From: Verrucomicrobiota bacterium
GTDB taxonomy: Bacteria > Verrucomicrobiota > Verrucomicrobiia > Limisphaerales > JADLHS01
NCBI GenBank assembly: GCA_025360895.1
Contig: JANYBF010000091.1
Span: 1 to 6,522 of the forward strand
Direction of reading: 5' to 3'
Length of the DNA: 6,522 bases
Within the stretch, counting starts at the first letter, position 1. Each line of letters opens with the position of its first letter. The notes under the pieces were generated by a model, which ran no database searches, was not told the DNA's origin, and worked only from the letters and a program-made list of their open reading frames with translations. This document shows positions 1-5,265 of the stretch, piece after piece. The translations under genes were made by a program, and so were the position numbers.

Positions 1-1
1 C

Positions 2-145
2 GCCGTCGAGCGCGTCGTGGACGGCTGCCGCCGTTCCCGTCGCAGCGTGACCGTGACCTTTTATCAGCCCGGCTCCCCCAGCACCATGTGGCCGCCGGGC
101 GACCCCACGCCGCTGCATTGCTACGACGGGACAAACGATGATTGA
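2..145 (+). CDS. C-terminal fragment of an unidentified protein (5' end outside window)
   Basis: The second plus frame is open from the window edge to a TGA at 143-145 and gives 47 residues. I do not recognise the protein. The tail begins AVERVVDGCRRSRRSVTV, continues through a strand-like stretch and a Pro/Gly-rich segment (PGSPSTMWPPGDPTP), and ends in GTNDD. Third codon positions are strongly G/C, as in the neighbouring genes, which is why I prefer this frame to the first frame (open to 150 but very Arg/Ala-rich) and to the minus-strand frames. The next small ORF starts 8 nt after its stop, so it is probably the upstream member of the ygfA-rny operon. In many bacteria a zapA-like gene sits before ygfA, but nothing visible here supports ZapA. 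Confidence 0.5.
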   Translation, partial: AVERVVDGCRRSRRSVTVTFYQPGSPSTMWPPGDPTPLHCYDGTNDD

Positions 146-153
146 ACACATGC

Positions 154-297
154 ATGGAACAGAAAATCAAGGAACGGCTCGACCACTGGCGCCAGCAACC
201 CAAGACCGCGCGGGCTCCAAGAAACATTCGGAGCCGATATGACCCGGCGAAGTATTTTCAGCTTGGGCGCGTGAATTGGGGCCGTCATTCGCCATGA
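154..297 (+). CDS. 47-residue small basic protein, translationally coupled to ygfA
   Basis: This short ORF runs from an ATG at 154 to a TGA at 295-297. The stop overlaps the ygfA ATG (294-296) as ATGA, the usual arrangement for translational coupling. The product starts MEQKIKERLDHWRQQPKTAR and ends in YDPAKYFQLGRVNWGRHSP. It has an amphipathic, charged N-terminal helix, an Arg-rich middle and an aromatic/Gly C-terminal end. There is no signal peptide or membrane segment. I recognise no family. The net charge is clearly positive, so nucleic-acid or ribosome binding is possible but unproven. An alternative ATG at 150 lies in another frame and stops at 242 after 30 residues. The exact fit between the upstream stop (145) and the ygfA start is the main support. 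No Shine-Dalgarno sequence precedes it. Confidence 0.5.
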   Translation: MEQKIKERLDHWRQQPKTARAPRNIRSRYDPAKYFQLGRVNWGRHSP

Positions 298-872
298 CCG
301 CGCCCCTCAACAGCGCCAAAGCCGGCTTGCGCGAACAGATCCGCGACCGGTTAGAGAACTTTCCGACGGAGGGGCGCATCGCGGCCGCCGTGTTGGTGCG
401 CGCGCGGTTGCGGGAACAGCGCGTATGGTCGGCGGCCAAATCCGTTCTCTTCTTCGTCCCACTGCCGGATGAGCCGGACATCTGGCCGCTGCTGAACGAA
501 GCCATTGCCGCCGGCAAAACGGTCGCGACACCGGCCTTTGTCCCGGGACCAAACCAGTACACGGTCCGTCGGATCATTGACCCCACGCGCGATCTCAGGG
601 TCGGCAGGTTTGGCATTCCGGAGCCGGTTGCCGCCTGCGCGGAGGTCCCGTTAAACCGGCTGGACTTGGCACTCGTGCCTGGGGTAGCTTTTGACGCACG
701 CGGCGGGCGGCTGGGTCGGGGTCAAGGGTTTTATGACCGGTTGCTGGCTGGAGTACGCGGCACGAAGTGCGGCGTGGCGTTCGAGGAACAAATCGTGGAC
801 GCCGTGCCCGTTGGGCCGCTGGATATACGTTTGAATTGCATCTTGACGCCGACGCGCTGGATCGAGACCTGA
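294..872 (+). CDS. ygfA: 5-formyltetrahydrofolate cyclo-ligase (MTHFS)
   Basis: This cytoplasmic enzyme of one-carbon metabolism converts 5-formyl-THF plus ATP to 5,10-methenyl-THF and so recycles an inhibitory folate. The 192-residue product has the normal family length. Visible marks are the N-terminal KxxLR element (K9, R13), the FFVPLPDEPDIWPLL strand/helix near 53-67, and G107-I-P-E-P111 in the middle. The ATP/phosphate-binding signature follows as VPGVAFD (128-134) and GGRLGRGQGFYDR (137-149), a variant of the common GRLGYGGGYYDR. Near the C-terminus PLDIRLNCILTP has Leu176 where I expect His (PHD) in many homologues. I chose ATG 294 because it overlaps the preceding stop (ATGA). An in-frame TTG at 276 would add six residues that look unrelated to the family. 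rny follows 18 nt downstream, and this ygfA-rny order is familiar from several phyla. Confidence 0.93.
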   Translation: MTAPLNSAKAGLREQIRDRLENFPTEGRIAAAVLVRARLREQRVWSAAKSVLFFVPLPDEPDIWPLLNEAIAAGKTVATPAFVPGPNQYTVRRIIDPTRDLRVGRFGIPEPVAACAEVPLNRLDLALVPGVAFDARGGRLGRGQGFYDRLLAGVRGTKCGVAFEEQIVDAVPVGPLDIRLNCILTPTRWIET

Positions 873-890
873 CCAGCACGCGGTTCTGAA

Positions 891-2420
891 ATGAGTCTGG
901 TCTTAAACATTACCGGGGCGACCGTGAGCGCCGTGGCGGGGGCGGGGGTTTGCGCGATGATTTTGAATTCGCGCACCCGGCGCCGCGAGGACACCCGGCG
1001 CCGCGAAGCCGACGCGCAACGGGAAAATAACCGCTCCGCCGCCAGTCAGGAAGCGCTCCAACTCCGCGCGCAAATCGAACAATCGCTGGCCACGCAGCGC
1101 ACCGAACTCACCGCGCAGGAACGGCGCCTCACCGAACGCGAGACATTACTCAATTCCCAGTTCAACCGGGTCATCGAAACCGAGACCGATTTGAAGCAAC
1201 AGCGGGAGATACTGGAGCGCAAGGGCGCCGCCCTCGAAAATGCTCAACTGGAGTTGATCACCCTGACCCAGCAACGCCGCGATCAATTGGAAAAACTCAG
1301 CGGGCTTTCGCCGTCCGAAGCCCGGGCCCAATTTCTCAAGGAAATCCAGCAGGAAGCCCTCGCCGATGCCGCGAAGGTCGCCCGGCAGATTCTCGACGAG
1401 GCCAAGACGCGCGCCGAGGAGAAAGCCCGACAGATCATCACGGTGGCCATTCAGCGCTATGCCGGCGACCAGACTTTTCAAAACACGACGACCACCATCC
1501 TGCTCGACGGCACGGATATGAAAGGCCGCATCATCGGGCGCGAAGGCCGGAATATCCGGGCGTTTGAAAATTTGACCGGGGTGACGGTTTTAATTGATGA
1601 CGAACCCGGGGCGGTGTTGCTTTCCGGTTTTGATCCGGTGCGCCGCGAGATCGCGCGCGAGGCGATGTTTCGGTTGATCCAGGACGGGCGCATCCATCCA
1701 ACCCGCATCGAAGAAATTGTCGCGGCTGTCAAAGCGGAGATGGACGAAACCATCGTGCGCAAAGGGGAGGAGGCGGTGACGCGCGCGAGCCTGCCAGCCA
1801 TGCATCCGGAAATCACGAAGCTGCTAGGCCGGCTCCATTACCGGCAAAGTTTCGCGCAGAATCTGCTCGACCATTCGGTTGAGGTGGCCCAACTGATGGC
1901 ATTGCTCGCCGCCGAACTCGGCGTGGACGTGAATCTCGCCAAACGGGCCGGCTTGTTACACGACATTGGCAAGGCGGTCAGCCACGAGATTGAAGGCCCG
2001 CACGCAGTCGTCGGCGCGGACATTATCCGACGGCATGGCGAATGTGACGCGGTCGTCAACGGCGTGGCCTCGCATCACAACGACGTACCACCCGTAGGAC
2101 CACTGGGGATTCTCGTAAGTGCGGCCGATGCCATCAGCGCCTCCCGACCCGGCGCACGCTCCGAGAGCATGACGACTTACATCAAGCGGGTGGAAGACTT
2201 GGAGAAAATCGGCGGTTCGTTTCCGGGGGTGGAGAAATGTTTTGCGGTCCAAGCCGGGCGGGAATTGCGCGTCTTTGTCCAACCGCAGAGTGTCAGCGAC
2301 GATCAGGCGTTTGCGTTGGCGCGAAATATTGTGACTAAAATCGAGAGTGATCTCCAGTATCCGGGACAGATTCGGATCACCGTCATCCGCGAGATACGTT
2401 GCGTGGAAGTGGCCAAGTAA
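891..2420 (+). CDS. rny: Ribonuclease Y (membrane-anchored endoribonuclease)
   Basis: RNase Y is a membrane-bound endoribonuclease that starts mRNA decay and processing. The 509-residue length is typical (about 520 in Bacillus). Order of parts: one N-terminal membrane segment (about 4-25); an Arg-rich juxtamembrane stretch (28-38) containing a 6-codon tandem duplication; a long charged coiled coil to about residue 180; and a KH RNA-binding domain with GRIIGREGRNIRAFE (212-226, GXXG loop at 216-219) and LSGFDPVRREIAR (244-256). The HD phosphohydrolase domain then has H328, the H357-D358 pair, H371, H395-H396 and D413 as likely metal ligands. The C-terminal domain ends in IRITVIREIRCVEVAK. Every catalytic element I expect is present, so it should be active. 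The ATG at 891 lies 18 nt after the ygfA stop, and no Shine-Dalgarno sequence is visible. The stop faces the convergent lipoprotein gene. Confidence 0.97.
   Translation: MSLVLNITGATVSAVAGAGVCAMILNSRTRRREDTRRREADAQRENNRSAASQEALQLRAQIEQSLATQRTELTAQERRLTERETLLNSQFNRVIETETDLKQQREILERKGAALENAQLELITLTQQRRDQLEKLSGLSPSEARAQFLKEIQQEALADAAKVARQILDEAKTRAEEKARQIITVAIQRYAGDQTFQNTTTTILLDGTDMKGRIIGREGRNIRAFENLTGVTVLIDDEPGAVLLSGFDPVRREIAREAMFRLIQDGRIHPTRIEEIVAAVKAEMDETIVRKGEEAVTRASLPAMHPEITKLLGRLHYRQSFAQNLLDHSVEVAQLMALLAAELGVDVNLAKRAGLLHDIGKAVSHEIEGPHAVVGADIIRRHGECDAVVNGVASHHNDVPPVGPLGILVSAADAISASRPGARSESMTTYIKRVEDLEKIGGSFPGVEKCFAVQAGRELRVFVQPQSVSDDQAFALARNIVTKIESDLQYPGQIRITVIREIRCVEVAK
975..1010 (+). repeat. 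18-bp tandem duplication inside rny
   Basis: Two adjacent 18-bp units (975-992 and 993-1010) encode TRRRED and TRRREA, residues 29-34 and 35-40 of RNase Y. The units differ only near the 3' end (GAGGAC versus GAAGCC). The bare DNA repeat is CACCCGGCGCCGCGA at 974-988 and 992-1006. It lies in the basic stretch just after the membrane segment and keeps the reading frame. Confidence 0.85.
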
Positions 2421-2439
2421 GCCCCCGCAACCGGGACGG

Positions 2440-2616
2440 CTAACGCCCTTCCATCAAGCCAGCTGGAAGACCAGTTTCCCAGTCTTTGGGAGTATTCCAA
2501 GGACGAACCGATTCGTTTTCAGGTTCGGCCGTGGCACAACCACCGAGGACCGCTCCCATCAAAACCAGCAGGAGAAAAGACCAGCCGCAAAACGAGATGG
2601 GCCGGGTGGGCTTCAT
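2440..2616 (-). CDS. Small lipoprotein, 58 residues, coupled to the coiled-coil gene
   Basis: On the minus strand an ATG at 2616-2614 overlaps the TGA (2615-2613) of the upstream coiled-coil gene as ATGA, and the frame ends at TAG 2442-2440. The N-terminus is a classic lipoprotein signal: basic MKPTRP, a hydrophobic core SFLLLVLMGAV (13-23), then the lipobox L24-G-G-C27. Cleavage by signal peptidase II would leave a mature lipid-anchored peptide of only 32 residues, ATAEPENESVRPW after Cys27, then NTPKDWETGLPAGLMEGR. The RPWN..K.WE.GLP tail resembles tiny lipoproteins I recall from Verrucomicrobiota genomes; this is memory, not a search. Residues 28-29 are Ala-Thr, not Asp, so outer-membrane sorting is plausible if the usual rule applies. 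Function is unknown. The overlap implies co-translation with the MreC-like coiled-coil protein, suggesting a joint envelope role. Confidence 0.85.
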   Translation of the reverse strand: MKPTRPISFCGWSFLLLVLMGAVLGGCATAEPENESVRPWNTPKDWETGLPAGLMEGR

Positions 2617-3386
2617 GAAGCCGGGTGGGCCGGAATGACTTGATCGCCTTCCATGATTTCGACGTCCTTCATCTTCCAGCCCGGGATGATATTGGCAATG
2701 CTGCGGCCCTTTTGCACATCGCGAACCACCACCTTGGCCACGAGGACCCCGGCCCGGCTCACCAGTAACTCGCCGTATGGCAGAACGCCCTCATCCTCGC
2801 CAACGTTGATAACCACAAAATCCCACTTCGGATCGGAAACAACCACGGTTCCTTGGAGCTTGGCTGGCAACTCGATGGGTTTGTCATGGCCGGTGAATCG
2901 TTCAAGCTCAGCCGTTTTGCGGGTGAGGGCGCGTTCCAATATTTTCTTCTCGTCCGCCATCGCCTCCAATGCCTTCTGAGTCGTGTCAATCTGCTTGCCT
3001 AAAGCCGCGATCTGCTCCGCCTTGTAACCGGTCCCCACATAAGCGGCGAGTTCCGCCCGGGCGTTATCGCGCTCTTCGGTCGTCGTGGTTAACTTCCCTG
3101 CAAGCTCGGTGGCTTTCTTGATTTGCGTGGTCGCTTCGGCTACGGCGGCGGCGCGTTCCTTGATAGTATCGGCGAGCGTCTCCTGGGTTTGCTTGAGATC
3201 TTTGCTGGTCTTGTCCAAGTCCCGCTTGGTGGTCGTCAACTCTGCATCGGTCTTGACGAAATCAGCCTGCCACTTATTTCGGTCGGCGGCCAGCATTTCG
3301 ATCTTCTCCTTGACCTTGAGGAAATTGAGCGCGCCCGCCGCTAGGCCGGCGAGGATCGCAATGACAAGACTGATTCGAATCAACAT
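2613..3386 (-). CDS. Membrane-anchored coiled-coil protein with MreC-like C-terminal domain
   Basis: This 257-residue protein starts MLIRISLVIAILAGLAAGAL: a signal-anchor segment at about 4-22 with no Cys lipobox or clear cleavage site. A long Lys/Glu/Thr-rich coiled coil follows (about 24-165), with many TTTK, DLKQTQ and TEERDNARAEL heptad-like stretches and a short break near GTGYKAEQ (118-125). The C-terminal 85 residues form a beta-rich module: KLQGTVVVSDPKWDFVVINV (176-195), GEDEGVLPYGELLVSRAG (196-213), then VAKVVVRDVQKGRSIANIIP (216-235) and GDQVIP (247-252). TM plus coiled coil plus a beta domain with the I/V-N-x-G-x-x-x-G-V pattern recalls MreC, so I infer an envelope or cell-shape scaffold acting outside the cytoplasmic membrane; direct homology is unproven. 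It has its own promoter and is coupled to a downstream lipoprotein. No Shine-Dalgarno sequence precedes ATG 3386. Confidence 0.85.
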   Translation of the reverse strand: MLIRISLVIAILAGLAAGALNFLKVKEKIEMLAADRNKWQADFVKTDAELTTTKRDLDKTSKDLKQTQETLADTIKERAAAVAEATTQIKKATELAGKLTTTTEERDNARAELAAYVGTGYKAEQIAALGKQIDTTQKALEAMADEKKILERALTRKTAELERFTGHDKPIELPAKLQGTVVVSDPKWDFVVINVGEDEGVLPYGELLVSRAGVLVAKVVVRDVQKGRSIANIIPGWKMKDVEIMEGDQVIPAHPAS

Positions 3387-3418
3387 GGCTTTGTCTGATT
3401 GATTGCTTTAACGGAACC

Positions 3419-3447
3419 AGACTAGACAGTGCCGGAAACGGTGTCAA
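3419..3447 (-). promoter_or_regulatory. Sigma70-type promoter for the coiled-coil/lipoprotein pair
   Basis: Read on the minus strand, a perfect -35 box TTGACA (3447-3442) is followed by a 17-nt spacer and TAGTCT (3424-3419; 4 of 6 with TATAAT). Transcription would start near 3412 and give a leader of about 26 nt before ATG 3386. It lies inside the 102-bp gap between the kinase stop and the coiled-coil start, exactly where an internal promoter would be expected. Confidence 0.6.
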
Positions 3448-3452
3448 CGCTC

Positions 3453-3471
3453 CTTTCAAAAGTTTTGAAAG
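3453..3471. promoter_or_regulatory. Perfect 19-bp palindrome next to the -35 box (possible operator)
   Basis: CTTTCAAAAGTTTTGAAAG has two 9-nt arms that pair perfectly around a single central base. It is notably A/T-rich within GC-rich DNA. It ends 5 nt upstream of the TTGACA box of the minus-strand promoter. A transcript of it lacks a following U-run and the loop would be minimal, so it is a poor terminator for the kinase gene. Protein-binding site (operator or activator site) or UP-like element is the better reading, but the binding protein is unknown. Confidence 0.5.
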
Positions 3472-3488
3472 CCATCCCCCACCGGCGG

Positions 3489-4490
3489 TCACCGGCGCCA
3501 CCAGCTCGATTTGCTCTTGGGCTTTGGGGAATCGGGCTGATTGTATTGTTGGACGAGCAACTGACTCCGTGACGCCTCCAGCACTGAAATAAATTCATCG
3601 TAACTGAGAAAGCGCTCCGCCGGATTCTTGGCCATCACCTTTACCAACGCATCGCTCGTCGGCTGCGTCACCTCGGGGAGCACCAGATTCGGCGGCGTGA
3701 GCGGCGTATGGACGTGGGCGCCCACCAGTTCCTCCACCGTCGGCGCTTCAAAGGGCACATGCCCGGTCAGCGCATGGTATAATGTGCAGCCCAAGCTGTA
3801 CATGTCCGACAAAAAGGTTTCCTTTTCACGTTTGATCTTCTCCGGCGCCACGTAATACGGCGTGCCTTCGGTCACGGAGCCCGTTTCCGCCTCGATATCC
3901 ACACTGCGGGCCAGACCGAAATCCACCAGCTTGGGTTCATTATCGGAGTCGAATAGAATGTTGCCCGGCTTGATGTCGCGATGGAGCAAGTTGTGTTTGA
4001 GCGCGAGATCAAGGGCCGAGGCGATCTTGATGCCGATGTCGAGCACGTTCAACTCCGCTACGCGGGTTTGCTTTTCGATGCGGTTATCCAGACTGCCATG
4101 GTCCGCCAGTTCCATCACCAAGTACGCCTGGCCTTCGTATTCATCGAATGTGTAGATGTGGATGATGTTCGTGTGGTTGAGCCGGGCACAAGCGCGCGCT
4201 TCGCGATAAAAATTATCCATCGCGAGCTGGTCGCTCATCATCTCCTTCTTGACCAGTTTTACCGCCACCAACCGCTCCAACACCGTGTCGAATGCACGAT
4301 AAACCGTACCGTTGCCACCGGAGGCAATCACACTGCGCAGTTCGAACTGCCGCATTGTCTTCGGCATCATGATGGGATGGCCACACTTGGAGCAGGGCAC
4401 CGTACCCAATGGTGGCAGATCGCCGGGGATGAAGACCTTCGTCTCACACTGCCCGCAAGTGACCATTTTTAGCATGTCGCTGGCACTCAT
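3489..4490 (-). CDS. Soluble Ser/Thr protein kinase with N-terminal zinc ribbon
   Basis: The 333-residue product is a Hanks-type (PknB-like) protein kinase. An N-terminal zinc ribbon is visible as C12-x2-C15 and C33-x2-C36 (CGQC, CSKC). The kinase domain follows from about residue 49: Gly-rich loop IASGGNGTVYRA (55-66), VAVK with K78, helix-C E97, catalytic H170-R-D172 with K174 and N177, D190-F-G, GTPYYVAPE (209-217), D229 in SDMYSLG, and R293 in NPAERF. All catalytic residues are present, so it should be active. There is no membrane segment, PASTA or other sensor domain. The C-terminus is a short Lys/Ser tail ending in WWRR. It lies upstream of an envelope gene pair on the same strand, 102 bp apart, which might be substrates, but this is inference. 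ATG 4490 keeps the whole zinc ribbon; in-frame ATGs at residues 6 and 9 are alternatives that would also keep it. No Shine-Dalgarno sequence is visible. Confidence 0.93.
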   Translation of the reverse strand: MSASDMLKMVTCGQCETKVFIPGDLPPLGTVPCSKCGHPIMMPKTMRQFELRSVIASGGNGTVYRAFDTVLERLVAVKLVKKEMMSDQLAMDNFYREARACARLNHTNIIHIYTFDEYEGQAYLVMELADHGSLDNRIEKQTRVAELNVLDIGIKIASALDLALKHNLLHRDIKPGNILFDSDNEPKLVDFGLARSVDIEAETGSVTEGTPYYVAPEKIKREKETFLSDMYSLGCTLYHALTGHVPFEAPTVEELVGAHVHTPLTPPNLVLPEVTQPTSDALVKVMAKNPAERFLSYDEFISVLEASRSQLLVQQYNQPDSPKPKSKSSWWRR

Positions 4491-4533
4491 TATGTTTGAA
4501 ATCTACCACGACCGTCGGCCGCCACAAGTCGCT

Positions 4534-4576
4534 AAAAAAACAGACGGGGCGATCCGGCCGGCCGGAGGTCCTGTTT
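4534..4576. repeat. GC palindrome within a larger inverted repeat, kinase/pyrE divergent region
   Basis: TCCGGCCGGCCGGA (4553-4566) is a perfect 14-bp palindrome. It sits inside a wider inverted pair AAACAG (4538-4543) and CTGTTT (4571-4576). On the kinase side a run of seven A (4534-4540) reads as seven T on the minus strand. On that strand the hairpin-to-T-run distance is 12 nt, too far for a standard intrinsic terminator, and a terminator has no obvious use in a divergent region. A regulatory binding site or RNA structure is possible. Confidence 0.4.
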
Positions 4577-4663
4577 GTCGAGTCAGGCGAAAACTTTTAC
4601 CCCCGCCGACAGATGATTGCTTCGCGCCGGTTGGAGCCTGGCATGACGACACCAACTTGAAAC

Positions 4664-4691
4664 TTGGCACGTAACCGTTGCCGGCTAAACT
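4664..4691 (+). promoter_or_regulatory. Candidate sigma70-type promoter for pyrE
   Basis: TTGGCA (4664-4669, 5 of 6 with TTGACA) is followed after 16 nt by TAAACT (4686-4691, 4 of 6 with TATAAT). A start 7 nt or so downstream falls at about 4698, immediately before the pyrE ATG at 4699. That predicts a leaderless or nearly leaderless mRNA, which fits the absence of a Shine-Dalgarno sequence. An alternative TTGAAA at 4657-4662 is spaced too far (23 nt) from the same -10. Confidence 0.4.
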
Positions 4692-4698
4692 CCTGCGC

Positions 4699-5265
4699 AT
4701 GACACAAGATCAAGTTCTGCAAGTTTTCCGCGACACCGGCGCGTTGTTGGAGGGCCATTTTGTTCTCCGCAGCGGGTTGCATAGCCGTCAGTTTTTTCAA
4801 TGTGCTCTGGCGCTCCAACAAATGCCCATCGTCGAAAAACTTGGCGCGGCCTTGGCAGCTCAAGTCAAGCCGCTCGGCGTGACCACGGTCATCGCCCCGG
4901 CGATGGGAGGCTTGGTCATCGGTCAGGAGGTGGCACGTCAATTGGGGGTTCGCTTCATCTTTGCCGAAAAGGAGGATGGCAAATTGGTCCTGCGGCGCGG
5001 ATTCAAAATCGCCCCTGGCGAAGATGTGCTCGTGGTCGAAGATGTAGTGACTCAGGGTGGTCGGGCCCGGGAGACAATTGACATCGTTCGGACGAATGGA
5101 GGAGTGGCGTTGGGCCTGGCAATGGTTGTGGCTCGTTTCAGTTCCACGGTGGACATAGACGTGCCGGCCTTTAGCCTGCTTCGGCTGAAAGTCGAGACGT
5201 TTGCGCCCGATAAACTGCCGCCCGACCTCGCAGCGACTCCGGCTATCAAGCCGGGGAGCAAGTGA
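4699..5265 (+). CDS. pyrE: Orotate phosphoribosyltransferase
   Basis: The enzyme joins orotate and PRPP to give orotidine 5'-monophosphate in de novo pyrimidine synthesis; it is cytoplasmic and normally a dimer. From ATG 4699 it has 188 residues, close to the usual bacterial size. Visible marks: ALLEGHFVLRSGLHSRQFFQ (15-34), the substrate-binding start; IAPAMGGLVIGQEVAR (65-80); AEKEDGKLVLRRGF (89-102), with the mobile-loop lysines; and the PRPP-binding signature VLVVEDVVTQGGR (110-122). GLHS in place of GKHS is a known-looking variant in one pyrE subgroup. An upstream in-frame TTG (4678) would add PAKLLR, which has no family support and would place the -10 box inside the gene, so I start at ATG 4699. 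No UMP-responsive attenuator or PyrR-type leader is visible; there is no room for one if the proposed promoter is right. Confidence 0.95.
   Translation: MTQDQVLQVFRDTGALLEGHFVLRSGLHSRQFFQCALALQQMPIVEKLGAALAAQVKPLGVTTVIAPAMGGLVIGQEVARQLGVRFIFAEKEDGKLVLRRGFKIAPGEDVLVVEDVVTQGGRARETIDIVRTNGGVALGLAMVVARFSSTVDIDVPAFSLLRLKVETFAPDKLPPDLAATPAIKPGSK

Noticed and set aside
146..293. 6S RNA (ssrS), which often lies next to ygfA in proteobacteria
   Set aside because: The space before ygfA is under 150 nt and is filled by the coupled small ORF. I see no long rod-like inverted repeat with a central bulge.
167..616. 149-codon minus-strand frame over the start of ygfA
   Set aside because: It is a low-complexity Arg/Ser/Ala-rich shadow of ygfA; the plus-strand frame has the enzyme motifs.
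3453..3471. 19-bp palindrome as an intrinsic terminator of the kinase gene
   Set aside because: The stem is A/T-rich with a one-base centre and no U-run follows in the minus direction. Its position beside a -35 box favours a protein-binding site.
3981..4472. 163-codon plus-strand frame opposite the Ser/Thr kinase
   Set aside because: It is a shadow frame. The minus strand encodes the complete Hanks-type kinase motifs.
4500..4527. Minus-strand promoter candidate for the kinase (TTGTGG-16-TAGATT)
   Set aside because: The -35 match is poor and the leader would be only a few nucleotides. It is possible but too weak to list as a feature.
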